From: Gordionus sp. m RMFG-2023
Lineage: Eukaryota; Nematomorpha; Gordioida; Chordodea; Parachordodidae
DNA length: 64,000 nt
Assembly (NCBI RefSeq): GCF_954871325.1
Contig: NC_088777.1
Coordinates: forward strand, 3,474,509-3,538,508
Direction: 5' to 3'
The notes under the pieces were generated by a model, which was not told the origin of the DNA, did no database searches, and worked only from the letters and a program-made list of their open reading frames with translations. Numbering within the stretch: position 1 is the stretch's first letter; the number at the start of each line of letters is the position of its first letter. A program made the translations under genes and the position numbers. Shown one piece after another: positions 1 through 11,826 of this stretch.

Positions 1-2329
1 ATTTTCTTACCTCATTATGAGAACTGATATAGTAAGTTATCGATGGGAGATATGAAACTAGATATCAGTGAATTATTTATTAAACGGGAAAACAGGAAAG
101 GGACAAGGTATGGAGGGATATTAAGTAGATACCCCCATTTTTCCTGAGTTGAAAATTAAGTTTAAAAAATTTTTTCCAGAAAATATTTAAAAAGTTCTTC
201 AAAATCTCTATGAAATTTTTAAAATGAAATACGAAGAAGATCAGAATGTATATTTTTGGGATATATAAGCATTTGCGAATTATATATAGGTAAGGTCTAG
301 TGAGCTGGAAATATATTTAAAATATTTTTCATGTTTAAGTTATTCTTGAAAATTTGAATAATACCTATGATAAGATGTTTCATAGGGGTGATCCAATAGG
401 GAATTAATATCATGTTATTATTTAATTGATTTATTTATTTGATATTTTTTAAAAAATGAGGATGTTATGTAGCAATTTTATTTAATTAATATATGAATAA
501 TTAGAAAAGAACCTTAAATATAAAATTAATTTAAAAGTAAATGAAATATTAATTTTTTAATATTTAACATGGTCCCAGCCAGACGGAAAATTTATTTTAT
601 TGTTTAAATTAATTTTACATTTTCTCAACAATAATATTTGGACCAATTGTTATAGATTTTCAAAAAAAATTTTTATTTATAATAAAGTGAATATTTTAAT
701 TAGTGGCGATTTTGTTATCATTTTATAATTTACACAAATTAGTATAGTTAGCATCAGTCATTGATCGAAGAAGCATTTGATCTGACCAAATAAGTGGCAA
801 ATGCTCAAAAATCTTAATGTTTGTATATTGATATAATTAACTAATATGTAATTGAAACATTTTTATCAATCTAATTAGGTTACAATTTATTAATAACATA
901 TCTGTATCATCAAGGCATATAATTAATTATAATATTTTATTAAAATATAAGAATTTCATAAAATATATTAGAATTTCTTTTTTAAATATAAAAACAATAA
1001 TTTGATTAAATCTTAATATTATTAAATATAATTATTTTGCTAATCCATGGTTTGAGATAATTACTAATTGTTAATTCGTATTACATTGACAAATATCAAA
1101 ACAAGATAGACGCATGGTAAATAAAATGCATGGAGAAAATATAAATATGCAAGAGAGTTCTGAAAGAATATGTTGAAGAAGTTGGATATTTGTCCCATAG
1201 AAAATACCAATATAATGTTATATAAAGAATTCTGGACGAAAAATTAAATTTTTTTTTAATAATCTAGAACCTATACCTACTTCATTGTTGTAAATAGGGA
1301 TTAAAAACGGCTAGATTAATATTTCTCAAATTGGGCTGGAATTACATTATTTTATATTTTCTCCTTCCAAAAAGAAAAAATTGAAGATTTTTTTTAAAAA
1401 ATATGTTCAAAAAGGGGAAAAGATATCTTTATATATTTGTTTTAGCGAATATAGTGGGTTTTTACTATTTCTCATTCAAACATAAATCTTATCTTTGCTG
1501 CATAGCACTAAGCTAACCTATAATGCGGTTTATACGAGCATGGTGTCAGACCTTGGCCTGAAGTGTGTAGGGGCAAAAAGTAAAAGAAAATTCTCGCAAT
1601 TTTTCTTTTAGATATTTACCGAATGTGTTGGGTTTAATAAAATTAAGTATTTCTTATAATCTACTTTTATACTTAGGTGAATCTTAGCACACATTAGGCC
1701 TTGCCATAAACCCTTGGTAATACATTTAGCCAACTTCTATTAATACTCCACATTCATTTTTTAATTTTAATATGTTTGCAATTTATATTTTTATCCCTTA
1801 AAATGTTTAAAAATAACGATTATGACAATTATCACATTTCTATGTTGCATCTTCACTAAAATTTTAATATTGCAATTTTTATTGTGCTCATTTACGTCAA
1901 TAAAGGTTTAAAAAAATCAATTGCCATTCCACTAATAAAATTATATATCAAATCAGAGCATTATAATGAAAATAAGCTTTAATTAACTCCCCCACTTATA
2001 ATATTATATATATTGGAGTCTACCTTAGTCGACATCTGGTCGTAAAAATGACCTAGGTATTTGTCCTGATAAAACAAAGCTAAAGCCTTCAGAAGCGATC
2101 CAAACTTTATTCGGAGTCGAAATAAAAGACCCAGAATTTGGGTCTAGAAGTCGACGCCGAAAAAACGAATTAAAATATAGGTCAGCTCTATTCGAGCCGA
2201 CTAAGCATAATTGATTAACAAAACTACTATTTCTAATAAGACATCTTATTTAGGGTGATTTAATATCTATTCCTCTTTTAGCAGCACCCCTTATATTACA
2301 CACAAACAAATTTTTGCATTTTTGACCAG
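1..2329. other. Non-coding left part of copy 1
   Basis: I see no exon I can defend here. A signal-peptide exon for the gene starting at 2330 was looked for and not found. About 2040-2230 is a slightly GC-richer stretch of direct and inverted GTCGA-type words that is also present in copy 2 (about 36770-36980). Confidence 0.5.
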
Positions 2330-5300
2330 GTAAAAGAGAAAGAGCGATACACTGTCATTTTTCTAAACAAGGAAACTGTAATATAATAGTGAAGCTCGTG
2401 ACCAATTACAAAAATATTTCAGAATTGTTGATTGAGAAATTTGGTGATGTCGAATCTACAAATTGGACACAAGGAGAAAACAACAGTTTCATATATGTTT
2501 CGGTTCAGAAACGATATCGTTCCCCTAAAGACATAAAGCTTATAATTAAAAATGAAAATTCATCTACACATGTGGGATTAGTTCCACTTGGTAAAATCGA
2601 TATATTTCATGTTGTATTTTTTTTTTCATACTTATCATTTGATACTCATTATAATCTTTATATTATATCTTCAACATAAAAATTTTATCCTCAAATAACA
2701 TTTCTTAATATCTTTAATAATTTTAAATAAGAATTGATTGCGGGATTTGAATCAAACAGTAAAAATATCTAGTGTAGCCACTGCTAAAATTAATCGTAAT
2801 AATAAACCGGTGTGGTTACACGAGATTAATCGAAAGAAAAAGGAAATGAAAGGATATTGGATAAATGATTTAGCAATGTTAGATGTGAAAATCAATAATA
2901 AAGCTATTGGCATATACTCGCTTAAAGACAACAAACCTGTGGATAAATCGTATCAATTGTCGAAATGTAACAAATTATATATTTTATTACGCTAAAAATA
3001 TATGTTCCCAGATACCTTAATAAGGTTTTAAAAAACATTTAAGCCAAATATATTAGAGTCTTAATTTTTTTTATGTGGCTAATTTAGGACCATTAAAGAT
3101 GTATTTTTTTTCTAAATATTGAATATTTAGAGGTGTCAATGATTAGTGAATTAATTTGTAAGAGATCCAGATAAATTATTTTGATAATTAATTTGAATCT
3201 TAGAGAATATATTTACTCCTATATAATACCTATATATTATAATATATACCAAAATGCTCGTATCCGAGCATCGACCATATAATAAATATATTAGGCTAGC
3301 TAACCACAAATATTTTAACCAGAAATTTTATTGAGTGATTTACTCAAATTACTTCATAATTTTCAAATTTTTAAATGATATGTTGAGAAAATATTAATCG
3401 ATTACAAAAGATTATGAATAACTGAATGCTTAGAATATTCAAATAATTTAGAATATATTTACAAAATCTCACACTATGCTATATAATAGAAAAAAAATAT
3501 TTGTTTTTAGTTCTAAGGCTGTTAAGATAATCTTTTATAAAAATATATTAAATTATATATAATTGATAAAAACATTAGAATTAGGAATTATTTTAAAATA
3601 AATCTATCAATAAAATATAATTTAAATTTATTACAAAAAAAAATAATTTAATAAAAGTGGTTCAAAATGTCAAAATAAAGTATTTTTTATTTTGATTTGT
3701 TTTTAACTATTCCAAGTAGAAAAACTAAATTTTATTCTGATATATATTATTTTTACAGTCATAAAATTCGAAATACAAATAATATATGGCGAACCCTTCA
3801 ATTACACTTGGCCTGTGGCATCTCAGTATTTAGCCCCATATAATTACAACCACTCACTACATGTGAGTTTTCAAGATAATGACGTCAAATTGATTAATCT
3901 CTCAATAGAGGGTGATAATCTTATCTTCAATTCAAATGGGAGAGTACCTACCGGAAAATATAATATAAAAATTGAAGAGGTACTGGTAGGAGAAATCAGA
4001 CTAAAAGTGAGAGGTTATCAAATATATAATTTTATTTTTCATTCCTAAATTTAGGCCAGTCATAAGTTAATTGATGTAATAATATTAATTAAATTTTTTT
4101 TATAACACAATTAATATATTTATATTTATTTTAGGCGATATTGTGAATATTACATCATATGAGGAGTCTCTTAACAATTATGAATTTGATATGAAGTCTG
4201 TTAGGAATTATGAATTTGATATGGGCAAATATAAACTCAATACTACTACTACAGAATCGATAAGGGTTTATTATTTAAAAGATTATTCGCTGTATGAGGA
4301 AGAGGAGAAACCAGTTATAAATGGCAATAAATTGACAGTAAAAATAGATATTATCAAACCCGGAGTGTACGAAATCACTACTTTTAAGGGAGAACCAATT
4401 TTCAGAATTAATGCCATTAGCGAACGTATAAAATTTATAAATATTTACTATATACCAGAATAATGTAATAGATATCTAATAAAAGTAACATAACTATTGA
4501 AATATTTTAATATTACTTTTATGTATTCTTAAGGTATTAAAATAATTTATAATTTATGGCACACCCATTTTTCCATCTTTCTTTTAATATCATTTTCAGA
4601 TTATGAGATATAATTATGTTGATACTGTTTAAATATTTTATTGTTTAAAAATGTTTCGGGAAAAATATATTTAGGTAATTATCATATGATGAATCAATAC
4701 CAAATAGGATTTACTCTAAAATTTCCTATCAAAGTTCATAAAGAAAATATCAAAATAAGTCCTTGGGTTGAATTTACTATTAATGATCAATATATGTCGG
4801 AGAACATAAATTTTGGTTTCATTCACGCGGAAGAAATGAAGGGAACATATCAAATATCATATGAAAATTATAGGCATGTAATTAACATCTTTCAGTCTAT
4901 AGGTAAGTTACATTTTATATAATAATTAATTTAATAATATTCATGGAAAAAACAATAAAAAAATAATTATGAATCAAAAGATATCATATTCTATAATGTT
5001 ACAATTTTACATAAATAAAATTTTACATTATCATTTAAATTTAATATGTTGGAGGGGGGGGGGGGGTTAACAATTTTTACTTTAAAATGTTAAAAGAAGC
5101 AATACAATAAAAAATTAAACTTTCTTTAGGCTACATACAATGCTGATTTACTTTCCATGAACAGGAGGAGTAATTTACTGCCACATAATTGAAAGGTAGA
5201 AAAATGTAAGAATTTTAGGGGATTAATAAAACTTTTGGGTATAAAACTTAATTCGGTTTCCTTTGATTTTTTTCTACATAGACACATCATTCATTTATCC

Positions 5301-6435
5301 TCCTACCAATTTTTACTCTTCTTATTATGATCCAGATAAACACTCATAAAACCGCATATAGCCCTTAAACTATATTAATCAATACGTTTTACACATTCAT
5401 AAAATTATCAATATTCTTATCTATCACAATTAAACCTTTAATAAATCTTAAAAATTTAAAATAGATTGAGAGCATTAAATATAAATAGATATTTTACATT
5501 TAAATATATTTTATTAAACAGGTAATAATAGATAGCCAATTTTTGATTCCCATTTTAATATTTTTTTTAAAAAATATTACCAGCAACACCTTATTAATTA
5601 AAAATATATGATATAGGAGAAGATCGTTATTTAACCGTCGACGAAGGCAGCAAATATCATGAAACTTTTATTTTTAAGAATGGTAAAGAGACGAAAGAAA
5701 AATATGTGTCGGGAATAGCGCGGTTGGAAGACGCTGGAAGAAATAAATACGCTATATATAAATACGATTCCCAATCACTCATACTTACTGTTCGTAGTAA
5801 GAATATAAATAATTTCACAAAATTTACATATATAATATATTTAATCAATAATCAACTTTCTTTATGATTTCTTTTAATAACATTTTCCCAAGCATTTAGT
5901 AACATTATCAAAAAACCTAATATAGATAGTGAATATTTAAAAATGTAAAATAAAATTATTTTTAAAGCAAATCATATTAATCTGTGGTGTATTGTTTAAA
6001 TATTTAGCAGGGTGTCTTCTTATTTTATATATCAAAAATTATGACATATATATATAATTAATTTTTTTTTAAACAATAATAAATTATTTATATATATATA
6101 TATTTTTTTTTTTAAATTCGACTTTTTTATTATTTAAAAAAAAAAAAATATCGCTATGATTTCTTTTCATATTTTGATATATAGATCTGGAATTTACTTC
6201 AATAACGAGGGTTCAATAATATATCAAGATTTAATTTCCAAAATTATTCTTAAATTTGTCGATTGTCTACCAAGATCAGATTCATAGATAAAATCCCTTT
6301 TAACATCCGGAAGTACTGCAGGATAAATTGAAATATCTGCACAGTTGAGGAATTAAATTTTTATTAGAAATATCTTCATGGATAATCATTACATATTTAT
6401 TTTTGAATTTTTGGTAGATTTATTTGCTTCTCGAC
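1..6435. repeat. Segmental duplication, copy 1 (paired with about 33487-41008)
   Basis: The first bases of the window recur almost unchanged near 33487, for example the string GATGGGAGATATGAAACTAG, and the match continues collinearly through all six shared exons of the orphan gene to about 6435. Copy 1 carries about 230 bp (about 309-541) that copy 2 lacks, and it lacks the LINE found in copy 2. The left edge lies outside the window. Homology ends shortly before a LINE relic at about 6440. Introns have drifted more than exons, so the duplication is not recent. Confidence 0.9.
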
Positions 6436-7790
6436 AGGTTTCCTGCAATAAGTCACCTTTTTACCCAATATCTTTGATAAAATTTGTGAGCTTCCTTACC
6501 GAACATCCTTAATGTGTTGGTGACTATTGGTATAAAGACTGTGTTCGTGAGGCTAGTATATATTTTAACGGCTTTCTGGCTTTTCAATAGCAGAAGATGA
6601 AAGGTTAATCTTAGCAGCAAAATCGCTGCAAGTGTAGTTTTAGATATGGAGATTCTTAGTCCCGGGGATATGAGATATATCATTCGAGCTAGAGTTTTTA
6701 TTTGAAGGATATGATTAAGGTATAATAAATTTTTATATAAGATTTTACCATTTCTAGGTAAAATTATATTAAAAATCTATCTTCTTTAAATTAAAATTTT
6801 TTGAATATATTTTTAAACACTGAATTTAAGAAGCATAAAAAATTTTCAGCTGAAAAAAATATCAGGAAGATAATTCTAAGGATAAAAATCTCAGGAAAAT
6901 AATTCTAAAGAAAAAATTTTCTAGAAAAAATATCCGTATTTCTTTAGATCCTAACTTGTTGTTAAACAGCTGTTTCATTTTGAGTCGAATTTTAAAAATC
7001 TAACTCAATATTTTAACCAGAATTATATTGCAATAAGCCTCAAGATTACGCTAATATTAAAAAAATACAAAAGGAAATAAAATGAAATGAGATTTGAAAT
7101 ACGAATAACTATGATCTCGGTTGAATCTAAATGATCTCCTATTATTCCTTATCTTTTAAAAATTAAACTCTTAAGCATTTCCTTTATATACCCTGATTAT
7201 CCCGGACGGTTTTGAATAATATAAGAATTAAGACTCACACACATATATATCATTTATAATTTAATTATAAAATTAAAATATTTCATTTTTATTTTGAAAA
7301 CGAAAATTCTTATTTAAATATTAAACGAATCAAAATAGTGATTTTATTAATTCTACGAATGCGTATAGTAAATTTAATAAGAATAGAAAATTATTCCATT
7401 TTGAATCATCAGATCAGGAATAACCAATTAAAGTTTTAAGAAAAAAGGCTCATAATTTATAATAATTAAGTGAAGGGTAGTGAAATAAAAACGAATGATG
7501 ATATTTAATAATTTAACCATTTATTTTATATATTAGTCACTGAAAATATAAAATTTGAGATGAAAACATCAAAAATACTAAATGCCAAAAGATTTCTTAG
7601 GCAAGAACAATGCTACCATCCGTTCCCTATTAGAGTAGGAAATAAATCGATGGAATTTCAAGGTTCTTACAACTGTGACACCGATGTTCTATATTTGGAA
7701 TTTTTTCAATCTTATGAGGTTGAATGGAATAAAAAACTTCGGTTATATGTTGAAGGGCGTCATGTAGTTAACATTCGTTTTATTGAATAA
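2330..7790 (+). CDS. Orphan multi-exon gene, probably a secreted glycoprotein (5' exon not found)
   Basis: Seven exons can be read by frame and splice sites: 2330-2590, 2760-2966, 3759-4013, 4135-4425, 4675-4902, 5617-5796 and 7537-7790 (stop TAA). The first six each start and end in phase 1 (261, 207, 255, 291, 228 and 180 nt), so each can be lost or copied without shifting frame. Phase 1-1 exons are typical of extracellular domain modules. The reading contains many N-x-S/T sequons (NWT, NIS, NSS, NYT, NHS, NLS, NIT, NTT) and alternating hydrophobic strands such as IRVYYLKDYSLYE, which suggests beta-sandwich modules. No signal peptide, catalytic motif or known domain is recognised. The exon 2 acceptor (ATCAAACAG) is weak. 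The donor in exon 4 (GAAC/GTATAA) was chosen because it keeps phase 1. Whether 7537-7790 belongs to the same gene is an inference. I do not know its function. Confidence 0.6.
5849..6439. other. Intronic AT-rich stretch
   Basis: Simple A/T and TA runs with no exon seen. The right end of the copy 1/copy 2 homology falls here at about 6435. Confidence 0.4.
6440..6690 (-). mobile_element. LINE reverse-transcriptase relic
   Basis: On the minus strand the reading contains FIPIVTNTLRMFGKEAHKF, which resembles the IPIVIGALG segment found downstream of the RT core in many non-LTR elements. Only a short piece is visible and its ends are not defined. It begins where the homology between the two duplicated blocks stops, so it may mark that breakpoint. 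Confidence 0.4.
6961..7055. mobile_element. Foldback MITE family, half copy
   Basis: Starts GTTAAACAGCTG and runs to ACTCAATATTTTAACCAG, matching one end of the elements at 11660, 41588 and 45595. Only one terminal arm is recognisable. Confidence 0.5.
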
Positions 7791-8029
7791 TCTTCATACA
7801 CAAATATTACATGATTATAAGATATATTAATGTGTAAATCAATCATTATTTCGAATTTTATTATTATAATTATATGGGGATATCAACATGAAACATTGTT
7901 TTAATTATTTTTATTGGATCAAAAAGTTTAAATGATAAAATCATAAATACAAAGTATAATAATTTTCACAAAAATTTGTAAATTACCGGGCTTAGCATTA
8001 TTCTATAATCCAACACCAATATTTTCCCT

Positions 8030-8415
8030 AATTCCATATGTGCATACAGACTCAGCAAAAACATACCAGAGCCGATACTACTAACAATAATCATACAAAA
8101 ATATTATAAATATAAACTATTTTACTTCACTTTCATTGACTCTAGACGTGTTTTCGATAATGTTAATCATGGAGTTCTGTGAGAAACCTTGTTAGAAAGC
8201 GGCCAAGAACTCAATATAATTTAAACTTAGAAAAATTACTACTGCAACCTATTTGCATGCTTTAAAATTATGAATAAAGTATCCCCCTCCTCCAGAATAA
8301 AATAAAAGGAGTAAGATAAGGTAGCACCTTATCGCCACTATTTCTGAACATTAAATAAAGTCAGCACTGCTCATCTAATGGATACAGAATCAAACGATGT
8401 GCTACGTCTACAAAA
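8030..8415 (+). mobile_element. LINE RT relic
   Basis: Two short readings match non-LTR RT motifs. One resembles the block A sequence with an F-D-x-V-N-H core (about 8130-8185); the other is GVRQGSTLSPLF (about 8310-8335). The following words (TCTAATGGATACAGAATC) recur at about 11064 in another relic, so the two fragments may be one element split by later insertions or two copies of one family. Coding capacity is lost. Confidence 0.6.
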
Positions 8416-8654
8416 TATATACAAAATATATACAAAAAATAAATAAAAAATTTTCTGCAAAAAAAACGCTGCGATAGATAGAAAATATTTTTTAATAAAA
8501 GATTAAAATGGTAGAAGTTAGTAAATATGGGCCTATTTGTCCTCTGTACCAGGCCTGAATTTATTTAATATTTTACAAATAAAAATTATTATCGCCTTGT
8601 TTTTGTAAGAATTTAAAAATATATAAGTTTATTTGAGAAAATGTAATGCATCAT

Positions 8655-8800
8655 TTAAAAACTTAAGCCCGATACGGCCCGACCCGATATTTTAAAAAAA
8701 ATATCCGTCCAGAATCATCCTAGACCTAAATAATTTTTTAAAATAAACACCCGAAACATGTTTGGGCCGACATGGGACGGGTAAGGGCCAAGCAGTGCAG
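8655..8800. mobile_element. GC-rich dispersed element (GGCCCGACCCG family)
   Basis: A GC-rich island in very AT-rich surroundings, with GGCCCGACCCG near its left edge and inverted GGGCCGACATGGGACGGGT near its right edge. It resembles the islands at about 17365-17760 and 23105-23440. Probably a non-autonomous DNA transposon, perhaps hAT-like. Exact termini were not resolved. Confidence 0.45.
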
Positions 8801-9287
8801 ATATTTATAATGAGGTGTGGGGGAGGGGTTAATAAGAATAAATAAAGTAGCTAGCACTAATTTCAGATTTTAAAGTTTTTAATTAAATTTTAGTAATTAT
8901 TATTTTTAATATAATTAGCCATTAAATTCAAAGTTTTCATTTAAAAAAAAATGATAATGCTGCAATAGATATAAGAAAAATTGTTTTCGTAAGGGAAAAG
9001 GTTAAGGTAGTAAACGTACAATGAGATGTGTAGTGGGGGGGGGAGGTTGTAATATAAATAAGGTAGCTAGAGCGAATTTATTTTTTTACAGCTTATAATT
9101 CAATGACAAGATTGGCATCATATTAGAATGTAAATTATAGAAGAAATATCTGGATGAGATAGTGTAATACTTGAATAGTACATACTAATTCATGATTCAA
9201 CTATTCCAATCAAAAAACAAAGATATTTAAAGTTTAAAATATATAATTAAATGATAAATAATAATTGCTAGATTATAACAATTTGTT

Positions 9288-9425
9288 TTGCTGAACGACT
9301 GAATTTTTAAAAGCGACTAACGTAAATTTTAGCCAAAAATATGGCAGAAATTGGACATCTACGAACAATATTTTGAAGCTTGCTGGATACTTTTTGGCTC
9401 AAATATTAGGATGGCCGTTAATACT
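9288..9425. mobile_element. Foldback MITE family copy
   Basis: Left arm GACTAACGTAAATTTTAGCC and right arm TTTTTGGCTCAAATATTAGG are degenerate inverted copies of one another and match the family at 45595-45795. Confidence 0.5.
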
Positions 9426-9825
9426 AATAATTATATATATATGAATAGAATTAGATCATTTTAGTTTTTATAGAGTTGACTTATATTTGATTTACCAGAT
9501 GTAAATTGCATTTCATTGCAGGAGGCATCAAGGGACTGAATTTTAACGTTCTTACAATTTTGAGAATATAATTTGTTGTCTTTATCCATTGTATGGTAGC
9601 CTTTTATTTGCGTTATTCATATAAGCGTCACATTGATAATGAAAACTCACTCTCATCGATAAAATAAATTTCCCTTTCATAAAGGCGAAATCTAAAAACA
9701 TATTTTTGTATCTTCTGTAAATCTCAATGGTTTACTCTAACTGAACTTAGGGAAACTTAGATACAGTATTTTTTTTTATTTCTACATCAATTTCATTCAA
9801 TATAACTCTTTTTAAATGTGTTAGG

Positions 9826-10330
9826 ATGAAAAAAGGTAAAATGAAAGTTAAAAAATGATAAAAAATTAGAGAACTGAGTAAAAATGACAAGAAAATAGAA
9901 AAATTATTTTTAAAAAGAATAAGATAAAAAAAGAATTAATAAAAGATGAGAAGAAAAAAAAATTAAGAAAAATGAAAAAAGATTGTAAAAATAGAAAAAA
10001 GGTAAAATGAAAGTTAAAAAATGATAAAAAATTAGAGAACTGAGTACAAATGACAAGAAAATACAAAAATTATTATTAAAAAGAATAAGATAAAAAAGAA
10101 ATAATAAAAGATGAAAAGAAAAAAAAATTAAGAAAAATGAAAAAAGATTGTAAAAATAGAAAAAAGATAAAATGAAAGTTAAAAAATGATAAAAAATTAG
10201 AGAACTGAGTAAAAATGACAAGAAAATAGAAAAATTATTTTTAAAAAGAATAAGATAAAAAAAGAAATAATAAAAGATGAGAAGAAAAAAAAAATTAAGA
10301 AAAATAAAAAAAAGATTGTAAAAATACATG
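9826..10330. repeat. Tandem repeat, three ~165-bp A-rich units
   Basis: The word AAAATGAAAGTTAAAAAATG recurs at about 9838, 10004 and 10169, giving three near-identical units. They consist largely of A/G on the plus strand, so the minus strand shows long Phe/Ser/Leu-rich open frames that I take as artefacts. A related but diverged single unit lies at about 29780-30080. Confidence 0.85.
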
Positions 10331-10345
10331 AAAATAAAATTAAAG

Positions 10346-10653
10346 AGATCTCTAGTGTACCAACTGCTAATATTCTCCTTAAAAATAAACCGGTGTGGAT
10401 ACACGAGAATATTGGAATAAAAGAGAAAGAAGAAATAAAAGAGAAAGAAGAAATAAAAGAGAAAGAAGAAATAAAAGAGAAAGAAGAAATAAAAGAGAAA
10501 GAAGAAATAAAAGAGAAAGAAGAAATAAAAGGATATTGGACCAATGGTTTAGCAATGTTAAATGTGAAAATCAGTAAAAAATCTACTGGCATATACTCGC
10601 TTAAAGACAAGCTACCTGAGGATAAATCGTATCAATTGTCGAACAAAATATAA
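10346..10653 (+). pseudogene. Isolated exon-2 paralogue with expanded KEKEEI repeat
   Basis: The reading SVPTANILLKNKPVWIHE...GYWTNGLAMLNVKIS...GIYSLKDKLPEDKSYQLS aligns with exon 2 of the gene at 2330-7790. Between the two conserved halves the short KKKEMK segment is replaced by six copies of IKEKEE. The frame stays open across the repeat. The donor used in copy 1 (AAAT/GTAAC) is absent and the frame runs into a stop at 10651. No other exon of the family was found nearby, so this is most likely an orphan exon copy rather than a working gene. Confidence 0.7.
10417..10524 (+). repeat. 18-bp in-frame minisatellite, six units
   Basis: Unit ATAAAAGAGAAAGAAGAA repeated six times without interruption, followed by ATAAAAGGATATTGG, which is the conserved sequence of the exon. 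Perfect unit identity implies recent expansion or continuing homogenisation. Confidence 0.95.
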
Positions 10654-11040
10654 ATTTCATTATGCTAAAAATATATGTTCCCCATCTTTGCTTAAAGTAT
10701 AGAAGCCTTAACTTAAGGTTTTCAAAAAAAATTAAACAAAATATATTAGACTCTTAATTTTTTATGTGCCTTATTAAGTGCCATTAATTATGTATTTTAT
10801 TTATAAATCTATAGAGGTCTTAGTTATTAGTGAATGAATATGTAATAGATCGAGATTACTTAATTATTTTGATTATGAATATGGATTTTAGAGAATTTGT
10901 TTACTCCTATATTATAATATCTATATACTCGTATCTTAACTTCGATCATATAATAAATATATTTGGCAAACCAACCACAAACATTTTAACAATTATATTT
11001 TATTAAATGATTAACCCAAATAGCCCCATAATTTTAAAAT

Positions 11041-11580
11041 GACATAATAAATAAAATCTGTTGATCTAATGGATATAGGATCCAAAGATGTGCTACTTAT
11101 AGGAAAACGAATGTTATAATATTGAGAAGACATGGTAGTAATATCCAAGAATATCGAAGAAACTAAAAACTTACTCCACCTCCTAGAAACTTTGAGCCAT
11201 AGGGTAAGAGTGTAGATAAATTTTAAGAGAATGTTATGCTTCCTTCTCCATACGTGCTACCACTCTAAAATTTTATGGCTAGTACCAACGCGAAGATAGT
11301 AGATTAAATTAAGAACTTTGGGGTTACCGTATATAATAAGAACAATTGCGAAGAGGTACTGAAAATAAAAATACAAAATGCGAGAGGTGCTCTCTTCAAT
11401 TATACCAATCTTTGAAAAATAAGTGAAATCTCTATTTACCAGATTATGCACCTTAACTCAACATAAACTGACATATTCTGGAAAATATCGGAACATACGC
11501 CACTCAACATAACACTAAAAAACAGTTCCTAGCCCACATCATAAGGAATTCAGTTAAAATCTGGTATGCCATCACATCGC
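11041..11580 (+). mobile_element. LINE RT relic
   Basis: Readings include DMVVISKNIEETKNLLHLLE, which follows the usual position of the F/YADD box, and further on NCEEVLKIKIQNARGALF, which matches the thumb/C-terminal region of non-LTR RTs. Frame breaks separate the pieces. The left edge overlaps in content with the relic at 8030-8415. Confidence 0.65.
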
Positions 11581-11659
11581 TTTGCACATATAAAGGAAAA
11601 CAATAAACAAAGAGCAAATCACTGTAGTACCACAAAACCATTAAAGATGTGTTTAATAT

Positions 11660-11826
11660 TGTTAAACGACTCGATTATTAAAAAGGGCTAACCCAAGATT
11701 TTAGTCAATAAATATTAATAAAGCCCGGAAATTTAGCTCATATTTGGCAAAAGGTTTGGACAACTATTAATGAAATCTAGAGGTTCATAATATTTTATGG
11801 CTAAAATAATGGGTTAGCCGTTTAAC
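11660..11826. mobile_element. Foldback MITE family copy, both arms
   Basis: Left arm begins GTTAAACGACTCGATTA and leads to GGGCTAACCC. The right arm ends GGGTTAGCCGTTTAAC, its inverted counterpart. The centre holds the family word GGTTTGGACAACTATTAAT, also seen at about 15810. Confidence 0.75.

Larger units (their letters stand above)
10320..11040 (+). repeat. Third, partial copy of the duplicated block
   Basis: This stretch matches 2750-3370: exon 2 of the orphan gene plus about 380 bp of its following intron, including the word CTAAAAATATATGTTCCC. It is separate from copies 1 and 2, so the exon-2 region has been copied at least twice. Confidence 0.8.

Noticed and set aside
2330-7790. Apicomplexan FAINT-type surface protein family
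   Set aside because: The AT-rich repeated beta-type exons recalled Theileria proteins, but the neighbouring genes (acid lipase with animal-type exons, ARFGAP2/3, LINEs) and long introns point to an animal genome.
9866-10610. Long minus-strand open frames rich in Phe, Ser, Leu and Ile
   Set aside because: They are the complement of the A-rich 165-bp tandem repeat and the 18-bp minisatellite. No start context, splice sites or domain support them.
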